DNA from: Zantedeschia hybrid cultivar | Lineage: Eukaryota; Streptophyta; Magnoliopsida; Alismatales; Araceae | Length of the DNA stretch: 64,000 nucleotides | Direction: 5' to 3' | Assembly (NCBI GenBank): GCA_030544215.1 | Contig: JARZZO010000006.1 | Location: forward strand, 52,614,501-52,678,500 | In this document: positions 25,301 through 36,475 of the stretch, piece after piece | Layout: each line of letters starts with the position of its first letter | Position numbering within the stretch: position 1 is the stretch's first letter | The notes under the pieces: model-generated | Databases searched by the model: none | What the model saw: only the letters and a program-made list of their open reading frames with translations | Told to the model about the DNA's origin: nothing | Made by a program: the position numbers and the translations under genes

Positions 25301-25602
25301 ACGTATTGATGGTAAAGCTTAGACCAGGTATAATGGTCTACTGTGTTTACCCGGGACCATTAAAGACCTGGGAGCCGAAATAAGATCGGATATTGCAAGG
25401 AGTTGCAATTACCATGAGATGGTTGCTCTAAGATAATGGTATGATACTATGTGTTTACCCGAGGTCATACTGTAATTCTTGGAGATTCTGATCCTCACTA
25501 GGAGACTATCAGAGTCTCCCGTTCTGTATACCTGAAGATTATACAGTCCGTCGAAAAATAGTGGGAAATAATTCAAGATAAAAGACCATAATTGAATTAT
25601 AA
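22311..25602 (+). other. Leader of element B
   Basis: Same plan as A2. A GC-rich block (about 22680-23170) is followed by AT-rich triloop hairpins (about 23270-24260, for example CATTAATAA-TTG-TTATTAATG near 24179), the conserved GCAACC...GAAGGCGAC block (24776-24809) and the stem-loop array (about 25150-25560). No supported gene. Small open frames in the GC-rich block occur on both strands and look compositional. Confidence 0.75.
24634..24665 (-). repeat. 32-bp orphan tip of a family-C LTR
   Basis: Compared with A2, B has an extra piece between TCTATCT and CCCT. It reads GATTGGCTTGTAGGCCACCT plus flanks, which matches the reverse complement of the first bases of the family-C LTR (29337 onward). 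No TSD or rest of an LTR is present. It looks like templated filler at a repaired break rather than an integration. Confidence 0.65.
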
Positions 25603-25607
25603 GAACT

Positions 25608-27159
25608 TGTTGGGTTTTCTCGGGTTCTCCGGATTGCTCACGCAGCGGAAAACAAAAATATTTACAGCGATCCGTTCCCGTTTCGAAATCTAAAATACGA
25701 TAATCGGATTATCGAAGTTCTCACCATGTGCGGATTCGAATACGCAACCGTTCGGTTCCGTCGGTGCGACACTGCAAGCCGCGCAAGCGCCCGGCCTCTA
25801 GCGAAGTCCACGCGATCCTCCCCACGATGGATATCCTCGAGTTCCTCATTCTTCGTAGCCCACGAAGCCTCCTCCGGTCGCCGCAATGATCGCCGCAACG
25901 CGCTGACGATTTCCCGTCGAACGGGATTCGGAGAAGCGGCGGAGCAGATCTGGATCTGCCTGGACGCCAGAGGAAGACAGAAACTGAGGAGGGGCGGCTA
26001 GGGTTAGCAGTAGCTTGGCCTACTCAGCCCGTTCGCTATGTTTTATACTAACCGCGCGGTTTTTCATAAAAACCCCCGGTTTGTATAAAACCCACTTATT
26101 TATCCATCGCCTTGAGAATCATTTGCGTGTGACCCTCTAGGCCCAAGTACCAGTCCAGTTAATGGCCCAACAAGCCCTGTGACTCCTCACTGGCTTTATT
26201 AATTAATTAATAACCCTTTATTAATCAATTAATCTATCGAATTGATGTCGCACATCGAATTCGACCGGGCCTCCGATCACGTTGGGTGCCAAGCAACACT
26301 GCGTGAACCCGGAAGGTATTTGGGGTTAAGTAACCCACTCTTGGAACCTTTCCGCCGACAGTTACCACGTGAATATAATCCTTCATTCGTACAATGCTCT
26401 CGAGTCAACTAAGGGCATGGCGTGTTGTCAAACCCTAACCGGTCGACTCACTTGGATTGGATGCTGCTGATGAATATCGGAAAACTCCTTTCCCGATATT
26501 ATCGTCCGCCCTGGCCAGGGACTTTCGCGCATCCTTCCTAGAGCATTCTCTCTCTAAGTACCGAGAGCGAATGATTCCTTATTGACACACAATTCCCTTC
26601 GACGATATTCCGCTATACCCAATCCTTGGCGTATTAGAATCCCGTGGCTGGAGATTCGTAAACCAAGGTCAAAGCACAGAAGTCCACCGCCAAGGTGTCC
26701 TTGGTGTCTCAGGTCCGAGGACCATCCACGCAACTGCGACAATAGAATCAAGCTGGTTGACAGTGAGGTGCAATACCATCCAGCGATTCAGTCGGATCAG
26801 TTCAGTCAACTCATTCTCCAATGAGCACCTACAGATTCGCCTTAGTGTCTCCACACAAGTGACTTATGAGACCAGTCACCCTCATCATATGAGCAGGAGT
26901 AATCTGTACTAGTCTAACCGGATATCCGATGTCCTTCTCGGATATCCTCCGACTAGGAACGATTAAGAATATGTGTGTTTAAGTGATCAGTCTTATTAGT
27001 ATGATCTCATCATAATCTGATCACTATAGCACATATTCACGGACTTCATTATGAAACGAGAATTAATGCGATTTACACATAATGAATATTATGCCATTAT
27101 ATTAATAAATGAACGAGATTTACATAGTCAGATTGCCTTGTAGGCCATCTAAACTAACA
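25608..27159 (-). repeat. Solo LTR of family C, inverted (1552 bp)
   Basis: It reads TGTTGGGTTTTCTCGGG on the plus strand and ends CTAAACTAACA. It is the reverse complement of the C LTR at 29337-30890 (1554 bp). The TSD GAACT lies at 25603-25607 and 27160-27164. It interrupts B exactly where A2 reads AGAACTATCTGC. There is no interior, so it is a solo LTR. Open frames within it are LTR shadows. Confidence 0.93.
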
Positions 27160-27201
27160 GAACTATCTACTTAAATCACGTTATTTCCTTCGATCACTAA
27201 T

Positions 27202-29336
27202 ATGTCGTCGATTCGAGATTTTGGCATGTTGAATGCCAATACTTCTCATATTCAGACTAACAAGAAAAACTCTAAAGAATGTCTTTAGGGGTGAGTGAAA
27301 CTCACTGTCCTAATCAGATATCATGAATCCTCTTACTTGGATAGACCAAGGTGAAGAGGTACTCATGGTATGCCTTTTTGAAAGGCAATAATTGTCATGA
27401 AATCTCTTATTTGGATAGACCAAGATGAAGAGATATTCATGATATGTCTTTGAGAAAGGCAAGTGGTAAGATTTTAAACGATCTAATCTACATCTGAAAA
27501 TGGTAAAGGAAAGTCAGCTGAGATAGAGAAATAACAGTTCTCCCGCTGCAACCAATATAAAGATACTGGTAAAGGCAAAACGAATATAGAACTTGAAAGA
27601 AGTTTCATATATTATTATTAATCAACTTTTGCATGTCTATTGGAGAATTAGCGTATCCAATATGAGATATTGGAAATGATTCTTAGAACTGCGATAGTGT
27701 GCAGACTTAGACAAGTAAAAGGAAATCGAGAAAATGCAAGTGTTGAGTTAGACTCAACTATTGTTCATGATATTCATAGGTTACTGTTAGACGGTAAATC
27801 TTTGCATATCTATAGGAGTCAAATATGAAACTGAATAACTGTTATTTTGTTGCATATCAAGAACAACATTGATTGAAAAAGAATAATAGTTGTTCGAATC
27901 AGTCAATATACTACAGATTCTTGATATGATATTTCATGTGATGAACATTCACAAGTCTCCTATAGAAATGAACTGTGTGAATCTTGATTATCTATGGTAT
28001 TGTACATAGGGTTGTACAATAAGAAATTATTGATGCTGATACATACTAATGTAAACAGTTCAATGTCATCTTAAGGCCAAAGATAATCACTTCTATTGGC
28101 TTACCTTATTAGTGTACTCTTAGAATGATTCGATTGTATGTACTTACTGAAGTACAAGACGAATGCATCTGAAAGATTAAGGTATAAGATCAATATGAAG
28201 TAATAGAATTTTTGATTTGATTAAAGAAACTAATACTTAGGTATATGATTCACATAAATCATTAAGAGGATAATTGTATCCTTGCTCGATTGATCCTCAT
28301 TGTGCATTATAGTAATATGATAGAATGAGGAAATGCACCTTATTAAGATATGATGCAATACATAATAAGATTTGCCTAATTCTTATCGTTGTGAACATGA
28401 GTATGAACATTAGATGTCCATACTTTACAGATGGTTCCAAATAAGTCAGTGTGTGTCCATATAAGATATGTAAACTAAATAATTCATATGAGATGTGAAT
28501 TATGAACAAACCTGTTTTTAAAGTCAGGTATTATCGTGATATGAATTTGTGAATGTCTAAAGAGTTTGGACATTACATTTATTGGCCAGGCAATAATGAA
28601 ATAATTATCGTCCTGAAAGCTATCTTCTATGAAGAGGAACATGTCCTCAAAGAAGACAGTGGGAGCTGATAAAACTAGAAGATGTTCTAGATTCACAAGT
28701 TAACATAAGATTATTAGATAATCTTTAGTTGTTCGGAACCACTCATGACATATATCAGAGAGTATCATAGATTTTTGAGATTCTCTCAGTGACTAGAATG
28801 ATATGTTTGACATATCTAATTTAGCGAGATGAGAGGAGGTCAAAAATAGATTATGATCTAAAATCTATGATAATGATGTTCTCTGTCATTACAACTTTGA
28901 GATTGATAAGTTTATTAGAATTCTACTTATCTATACTGCCAATCATGAGATGATGACAGTTGGATATTAAAAGCATTCACTGAATGTGATTGAGAAAAAG
29001 ATGTATATGATACACCTTTAAAGCTTTTAGAATGTCTAGAAAGCAAGTTATGATTTCAAAAGATTATTTTGAATCAGACTAAAACTTTCCAAAATTGTAA
29101 TAAGAGTTTTTGACTTAATTGTCAGATATTACGTGATCATTAAGAATGATCACGGACTGTGTGTGTTCAAAGAGGACAGTGGGAGTACGGTCGCTTTAGT
29201 AATGCTTTATGATAATGACATCAAAGTCATTAAGAATGACTTCGGGATGTTACTATTAGTGAAAGCATTGTTAACCATGGTTTCTTCTATAATGGATTTA
29301 GTTATAATATCCCACGTATTGGAAATACGAATCTAT
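27202..29336 (+). pseudogene. Decayed copia gag-pol of element B
   Basis: The ATGTCGTCG start is followed by the same damaged gag and pol as in A and A2. A 69-codon stretch (29133-29342) resembles the polymerase region around the lost YVDD box and ends in HVLEIRIY, like the LGIRIY stretch in D. Element C is inserted at 29337 (TSD TCTAT, 29332-29336). The remaining pol, RNase H remnant and 3' LTR of B should lie beyond the window. Confidence 0.8.
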
Positions 29337-30890
29337 TGTTAGTTTTAGGTGGCCTACAAGCCAATCTGACTATGTAAATCTCGTTCATTTATTAATATAA
29401 TGGCATAATATTCATTATGTGTAAATCGCATCAATTCTCGTTTCATAATGAAGTCCGTGAATATGTGCTATAGTGATTAGATTATGATGAGATCATACTA
29501 ATGAGACTGATCATTTAAACACCCATATTCTTAATTATTCCTAGTCGGAGGATATCCGAGAAGGACATCGTATATCCAGTTAGACTAGTACAGATTACTC
29601 CTGCTCATATGATGAGGGTGACTGATCTCATAAGTCACTTGTGTGGAGACACTAAGGCGAATCTGTAGGTGCTCATTGGAGAATGAGTTCACTGAACTGA
29701 TCCGACTGAATCACTGGATGGTATTGTACCTCACTGTCAACCAGCTTGATTCTATTGTCGCAGTTGCGTGGATGGTCCTCGGACCTGAGATACCAAGGAC
29801 ACCTTGTCGGTGGACTTCTGTGCTTTGACCTTGGTTTACGAATCTCTAGCCACGGGATTCTAATACGCCAAGGATTTGGTACAGCGGAATATCGTCGAAG
29901 GGAATTGTGTGTCAATAAGGAATCATATGCTCTCGGTACTTAGAAAGAGAATGCTCTAGGAAGGATGCGCGAAAGTCCCTGGCCAGGGCGGACGATAATA
30001 TCGGGAAAGGAGTTTTCCGATATTTATCAGCGGCATCCAATCCAAGTGAGTCGACCGGTTAGGGTTTGACAGTTCGCCATGCCCTGAGTTGACTCGAGAG
30101 CATTGTACGAATGAAGGATTATATCCACGCGGTAACTGTCGATGGAAAGGTTCCAAGAGTGGGTTACTTAACCCCAATACCTTCTGGGTTCATACGGTGT
30201 TGCTTGGCACCCAACGTGATCGGAGGCCCGGTAGAATTCAATGTGCGACATTAATTTGATTGATTAATTAATTAATGAAGGGTTATTAATTAATTAATAA
30301 AGTTAGTGAGGAGTCATTGGGCTTGTTGGGCCATTAACTGGACTGGTACTTGGGCCTAGAGGGTCACACGCAAATGATTCTCAAGGCGATGGATAAATAA
30401 GTGGGTTTTATATAAATTGGGGGTTTTTATGAAAAACCGTGCGGTTAGTATAAAACATAGCGAACAGGCTGAGCAGGCCAAGCTGCTGCTAACCCTAGCC
30501 GCCCCTCCTCTGTTTCTCTCTCTCTCTGGCGTCCAGACAGATCCAGATCTGCTCTGCCACTTCTCCGAATCCTGTTTGACGGGAAATCGTCTGCGCGCTG
30601 CGGCGATCGTTGCGGCGACCGGCGGAGGTTTCTTGGGCTGCGAAGAACAAGGAACGTGAGGATATCCGTCGCGAGGAGGATCGCGTGGACTTCGCTAGAG
30701 GCTGGGCACTTGCACGGCTTGCGGTGTCGCACCGACGGAACCGAACGGTTGCGGATTCGAATCCGCACACTGTGAGAATCGATTATCCAATAATCGTAGG
30801 TTTTAGTTTTTCGATACGGGAACGGATCACTGTTTAATATTTTATTTTCTGCTGCGTGACCGATCCGGAGAAACCCGAGAAATTCCAACA
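29337..30890 (+). repeat. 5' LTR of element C (1554 bp)
   Basis: It starts TGTTAGTTTTAGGTGG and ends AAATTCCAACA. TATATAAATT near 30409-30417 is a likely TATA box. It is the mirror of the inverted solo LTR 2.2 kb to the left. Confidence 0.93.
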
Positions 30891-30891
30891 G

Positions 30892-30903
30892 TGGTATCAG
30901 AGC
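30892..30903 (+). other. Primer binding site of C
   Basis: TGGTATCAGAGC, one base after the LTR. Confidence 0.9.
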
Positions 30904-32899
30904 GAGGTTCCACTGTTTTTCGTCTCGTTTCGGGTTCCGAAATTAATTTTTCTTTAGTTATTCCATGCGTTTAATCCGATTCAAATGACGGAATAGTGTT
31001 CATAAGATGAACACAAATAATTAGATTATTTTTCTGTGATTTTTCTGATTTTATTTTGGGGTTTTGTGTTCTTCGTGGGACGATGAACGGGGTGTTTTCG
31101 GCGGCTTCGTAAGCGAATCCCAATCGTTGGGATGGCGGCCCGGATGCCCGGATCTCTAGGTGATAGTCACCACAGCACATCCGGTATGTTTGCCGGCGCC
31201 GGAGTGGCTTTGAAGAGCTGCAAAAATCGAGCTATAATTCAGGTTTAGAAACCCTGCAAAACCTGTTTTGGGGGCTCGGTTTGGGGCCTCTTATGCCTTT
31301 TCCGGCAACCTTGCCAGCGTCAATTATTGGTTTAAGAGTTAAATTAATAATTAACATTAATTGGCTAATCTAAGTGTTAGATTAGTAGTTAATAATTAAT
31401 CATAGTTGATTATTAATTTAAATGTTAAATCATTAACTGACTTAGTTGGATTAATCTAAGAGTTAGATTAGTCTTTAAATAGTCTAATTGTTAGATTATT
31501 GATGGGGTTTTAATCTAAGTGTTAGATTATTAGAATTGTTCTAATTGGCATGGAATAATCTGGAATTATTAATTCAGAGTATGTGCACATGTGATGTGTG
31601 TTTATTGCGTTTAAACTTTGATTTAATTGCATGTTAAGTTAATAAAATGAGTTTTCGAAATTCAAACACCAATTTTGATTGGATCCCAGCTTTGTGAAAG
31701 TCAAAACTTATTTATTTTGAAAACTCTTCTATTTTAGCCATGTGATGCGCTGTATCATGTGTGGGATGTTTAAAACACACCGTGGTCATGGATATGCACT
31801 TATTTAATTGTTCATGTGATGAATGATGTATTTGTGTGGATCGTGGATGAATGATAGATGTTTATTAATTGTTAATAAATAGAGATCTGCGTATCTCTCC
31901 CTCTCTCATTCTCTGATGTATTTCTACCTCCCTCTCTCTTGTACTCGCCGTAAGGCTCTCTTCTAATTACATGTAATTATAGAATTAATGTAATGTGATC
32001 GAGGCTACCGAGGAAGGAGCGAGGACGATCCACAACTGCAACCAGGAAGGCGAAAAGATGGAGATCTCTTGCCTATGTGTTTGCAGTTTATCTAATATAA
32101 TTGTTGTGTTAGATTGTGTGTGCGTTTGACTGTTGGCTCCAGTCAAAACCACTGTGCTATCCATGACCACACTAATGACATGTATGTGATGTATTGTTTT
32201 TCCTTTTGATTATGAATCAAAGCAGGTATAGTATTTAGTAAATATATACGATATATTTATATACTATCACCTAGGAGAGACCAAGATAAAAGTTATCTAA
32301 ATACCCTCAGATAAACTCTAAGCCGTAACGCGAGTAGTTAAGAACTTACCGCGTGGTCTACCATCGTTATAGTTATAAGATTCGAATCACTTTAGGCAGG
32401 TTTGTTGTACTATCCACAAGGCCTGCTTAATTGGGAGGAGAAACTGTGGCTATGGCATTAGATGGCTATATGATCGGGGTAGAGGAACCATGTAGCTTTG
32501 TTGTGCTATCCACAAGGGCTGCATGCAAATCTATGCTCATCGCGTAACGATGGTTAGCTTAGACCAGAATTAATGGTTTGTTGTGCTATCCACAAGGCCA
32601 TTAAATCTCTGGGGACTGAAGCTATGATCAGATATTGCAAGGAGTTGCAAGTTCCATGAGTTGGGTGCTCTTTGATTGTATTACAGTTTGTTGTACTATC
32701 CACAAGGCTGTAGTGCAAGTCATTCAGATTCTGATCCCCAGTAGGAGACTGTTGGCGTCTCCTGTTCTGTATAACTAAGGGTTACACAGTCCGTCGAAAA
32801 TTAGTGGGAGTTAAATTTGAACAAAAGACCATGTCTTGTTTTAAATTTTAATAATTGAACATCTGTTAAATAGATTTTACTTATCTTCTGTAGGGAATT
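30904..32899 (+). other. Leader of element C with hairpins and stem-loop array
   Basis: Triloop hairpins include CTAATCTAA-GTG-TTAGATTAG (31365-31385) and further TAATCTAA/TTAGATTA copies near 31450-31530. The conserved GCAACCAGGAAGGCGA block is at 32020-32053. The array has the tip TTGTTGTRCTATCCACAAGG four times, with arms AGGCAGG/CCTGCTT (32394-32428), CATGTAGC/GCTGCATG (32489-32525), TTAATGG/CCATTAA (32570-32603) and TACAG/CTGTA (32682-32712), then AGGAGAC/GTCTCCT (32743-32763). No supported gene. Confidence 0.7.
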
Positions 32900-33630
32900 A
32901 TGTCGTCGAATAACCCACTCCGTGGCATACTTGATGCCCTTTTTCTGATCTACTCGGATTGGTTCAGAAACTTGAAGAATGTCTTTAGATTTGAGCACAT
33001 TGACTTTGTCTCTGGAGCTGATCTTCCTGCTGAATCGGCATTGGATGCCCCTGAAGCAGAGATGATAGCTAACGATAAAAGATCGAAGGACAAAGGCAAA
33101 AGAGTAGTGAAGGGTGACTGCTTCTACTATAAGTAGTATGGTCACTGGAAGAGGAACTGCAAGGAGTTCCTTAATGGTAAAGCTCATGAAAAGGTGAAGC
33201 TATATGAAGCTTCAGATATCTATATGATAGATATCAACTTATCAGTTAGAGATTCCACATTTTGGGTATTAGATACTGATGTGCTTCTCATATCTGCCAT
33301 GATGTGCAGATGCTGACAAGTAAGCGCAAGCTGAGACAAGGTGAGGTGGAATTGAGGCTAGGAAATGGCGCAGAAGTTGCGGCGATTGCTGTTGGGACAA
33401 CAAACCGCAGGCTTCCATCAGCAGATGCCTTACTATTAGAAGATTGTTATTATGTTCCTACCATAATAAAGAACATCATATCAATATCTTGTTTGGACAA
33501 GATAGGATATAGGTTGACTATTGAGAATAGAAGTTGTTCGATTTATTATGGTAATAAATCAATAGCTTCAGCATCTTTAGTCAATGGTCTATATCTATTA
33601 GATGTTTCTTATTACAATTTTCATATTGAT
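32900..33630 (+). pseudogene. Truncated copia gag-protease of element C
   Basis: The ATG matches the D gag start (MSSNNPLRGILDA). After about 30 residues the frame jumps to a region near the zinc knuckle, so roughly 170 residues of Gag are missing compared with D. A stop (after residue 78) falls inside the knuckle: CFYYK, stop, then GHWKRNC. The protease motif LDT is followed by a one-base deletion where D reads LDTGC, shifting frame. The remaining pre-integrase part (33304-33630) is open. C cannot make a functional Gag or protease. The gypsy dimer interrupts at the TTGAT site (33626-33630). Confidence 0.85.
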
Positions 33631-36320
33631 TGTAATGACTGAGATTTCCGGTTCTGTATTCGGGTCGGGTTCGGGCCGGATCCCCTGGTTTGGACCCTGG
33701 AGGGGTCTTGAGATTGCTGGCTGAATGGCGTCAACAGTGCTCGACGCCTTTCAAAAGGCGTCAGGGTGTGTAGACGCCATTTAGGTCTGTTGGTTGTTGC
33801 GCCACGTGGGCGGGTTTCGGGCCGCGAGAGTACGGCCCCTGTCAGATTTGTCTGAACGGCGTCCACCTCGATCGACGCGTTTCAGACTGCGACACCTGCG
33901 GTGTCAGGGTGCGACGCCAGAGCGTTGTCAGTACGGCCTGTCTTGTCGTCCGAACGGCGTCCGTGGTGGGCGACGCGTTTCAGACCGGTGTCGGTACGGC
34001 CGTCCTGTCAGACTGAATGGCGTCTGCCTCGATCGACGCGTTTTACCTCGTTCCAGATTGACCCCGCAAGCCTCCCCTTCTTTCCCTCACTTTCGCCTCT
34101 CCACTCTCTCTCTTCGCCCTCTCCGCTCCCTCCGCCCTCCTTCCTCCCTTCCCTTCCTCTTCTTCCTCTTCCAACTACTCCATAGCTTCCCTACCTCTCA
34201 CCTCTACCTCCACCACCTTCCTCGCGGCGTTCCCTTCTCCGGACGGCGGCCGACGTCCCGGCGGAGTGGCGGCGTCCTCGAGGATACCGGCGGCGGCGTG
34301 GGGCGAGACGGGTCGGCGGCGAGGAGCTTGGAGGAGTTCAAGAACCGGTAAGGGGACGAACCTTGCATGTGATGTTCGTGTGATTCTCGGCGTGACGTGG
34401 TGTTTGGGGGATAGATTGAGCATGCTTAGGGGGGGGATTCCATGTGGGGATGACGGTGTTTGTGATCGTGTTTTCGTAAGCATGATTGTGTGGTTGAGCT
34501 TCTCTCCTTCCACCTTTGATTTTGGGGTTTTCGGGGTGCCCGGGGTTCAAAGGTGAAGCCCTCGGGTCGAACCAGGAAACCTGGTTTCTGGCGCTAAATG
34601 GCGTCGGGCTGGGTCGACGCTTTTCCGAAAGACGTCCGGTCAGCACGACGCGTTTTAGCGCAGAAACCTTCCTGTGTGAGGTTTCCTGAGTTAGGGGTTA
34701 TGTGCTAAATGACGTCATGGATGGACGACGCCTTTCAGAAGGACGTCGGGCCATCATGACGCCATTTAGGCAGGAAATGCCCCCGTATAAGGGTTCTGCA
34801 AATCTGGTTTTCTGGGTTGAAAGGCGTCGGGACACCCAGACGCGTTTTAAATGGCGACTTCAACTGTGGACGCGTTTTAAGCAATAACCTGACGTTTAAC
34901 TGAACCTGTATGAGGGACTTGAATGGCGTCGACCTCGGTCGACGCGATTCAAGCCAGAAGTACTATATTGCTGGTTTTTAGCATGTGTTTCACTGTGGAA
35001 GTTCTAAGGCATGTTTTATGTTGTACACTGTGATCGAGGACTTATGTGTGAGTGGAATTACAGCATGTTAAATGTGTATGTGTGTGTGCCTGTACGAATA
35101 TGGATTCGGGATGACTGTGGTTTCCGTTTGTCACCATGGGCTGATGGGAGAAGGGCCATGGTGTCTGTGAGGAGGGGTACTTGTTGTGTTTCACCCTTGG
35201 CTGAGACAAGCAGAACCACCTTGAGCCCGTCGGGCCGGAGTAGCTGTGTGCTATCCGAGGGGTTGCTGTTTGGTCTCAGCGGGTCGGAGTTTCCCTTGGT
35301 TGTCGTGACAGCTTCTGGCGTGTTTCTTGCTGTGGAGCTGGTGGTGTTTCTGGTGGGAGTTGGTTTACCCATTAGCCAGTGGGCCTGATGTGACCTTTGA
35401 TCAAGGTTACGAGTGGTACCTATAGCCCTTGGCCTGACGCAGCCCGGGAGAGTTGGGTTTGTGGGTAGTTCCTGTAGCTTCGGCTTGACGGGGGTTCGCC
35501 GGTCCCCAGGGCCCTCCTGAAGCGCTGAGGCCTAGCGTGGAGGCAATCCGGACGGTAGGACAGTAGTCTAGACTGCTTGTGTGCACACGTAGCTGGCAGT
35601 GGCGATACACTGAGTCCAGCTAGTCCTAGTTTGGCTCACTGCCTCACCCTACAGTGCCCCGGAACACTGTAGGGGTGGACAGGCGTGAGTAGTGGTAGTG
35701 TTGGGAGGCGACGTCTGACTTCGGTCGACAGTGTGGTTCAGTCGCTTCGTGGACTTTGACTGTGAGTCGTGGCTCTGTGTTGGGTTTTACTGGTTACTTA
35801 GAATGGTTCTTGTTACACTGCTTACCGTGCGTTTCATATCAGAGTTGGGTGTTGTGTTTACTGCTTTACTTAATTGCCATATATTCCTGTTGTTACACTT
35901 GTGGGTGTGTGAGTGGGAGGTAGGGGATCGGATGATCCCTACTGAGCCCATTTCTGGTGTGGCTCACTCCCTGCGGTTTCAGGTGTGGACCTCGAGGCGA
36001 GCGGAAGCGTGGTGTCTTCTTGGTGTGCGGACCAGCAGCTGTCTTAGTTCCGGGGTATGCCCCGTTGTTGTTGTACTTCCTTCTGCCTGTACTTATTTAA
36101 CTGTTGGACATGTAATTATTGTTGGACTGTATACGGACATTATTATTTTTCTTCCTGCGCACTTGCTTACCTTTGTAGTCCGTGCGATTGTTATATTTAG
36201 CCTTGTTTAGCACTTACTCCTCCAGACGTGTTGTGTGAGATCCGGGTATGAACCCGCAGTTAATGGGCCGACATCCATTTAGTGACCGGGTCTCCGGTCA
36301 TAGGATGGCGGGTCGTTACA
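33631..36320 (+). repeat. Gypsy dimer LTR 1 (2690 bp)
   Basis: It has TGTAATGACTGAG...GGGTCGTTACA ends. It differs from LTR 2 at 33649-33650, 34551, 34729, 34784 and 35605, and agrees with LTR 2 but not LTR 3 at 36142, 36193 and 36255. It contains GGCGTC...GACGC modules (33720-34047 and 34593-34953) and a pyrimidine-rich stretch (34066-34210). Open frames of up to 185 codons occur but recur only because the LTR recurs. Confidence 0.95.
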
Positions 36321-36322
36321 GT

Positions 36323-36334
36323 TGGTATCAGAGC
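36323..36334 (+). other. Primer binding site, gypsy unit 1
   Basis: TGGTATCAGAGC, two bases after LTR 1. It is the same initiator tRNA-Met site as in the copia elements. Confidence 0.9.
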
Positions 36335-36475
36335 TCAGTCTGGTCGAGTATGTGATAAACTGGGTTAGATATTATAGTCCAACAATAAGTGCGAGTCTGT
36401 ACAGGCGATGGCTGCTGGTGTAGATTGATAGGATTTGACGTATTTTGTGTTCGATTTGCGCGTTGTGGAGCAGCG

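Larger units (their letters stand above)
9108..29336 (+). mobile_element. Copia-like element B (interrupted three times, 3' part outside window)
   Basis: B belongs to the A family. Its 5' LTR is 9108-10249 plus 21854-22297 and its interior is 22298-25607 plus 27165-29336. It is broken by the gypsy solo LTR (10250-21848), by the inverted family-C solo LTR (25608-27159) and at 29337 by element C. The five bases before its LTR are GTACC (9103-9107); the matching copy should lie after its unseen 3' LTR. Its gag-pol is decayed in the same way as in A and A2. Confidence 0.88.

Noticed and set aside
26554..26854. Several 60-80 codon frames shared between 26.6 kb (minus) and 29.7 kb (plus)
   Set aside because: They are the same C LTR sequence in two orientations, so the conservation comes from repeat copies and not from a gene.
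33794..34351. 185-codon open frame, present identically three times (also 38044 and 42294)
   Set aside because: It lies inside the gypsy LTR and recurs only because the LTR recurs. It overlaps the GC-rich module and pyrimidine tracts, has no recognisable domain, and overlapping open frames exist on the other strand.
36389..36475. Upstream extension of the gypsy Gag frame (375-codon version)
   Set aside because: It has no ATG, only a GTG. The MAPKRR start at 36476 fits plant chromovirus Gag better.
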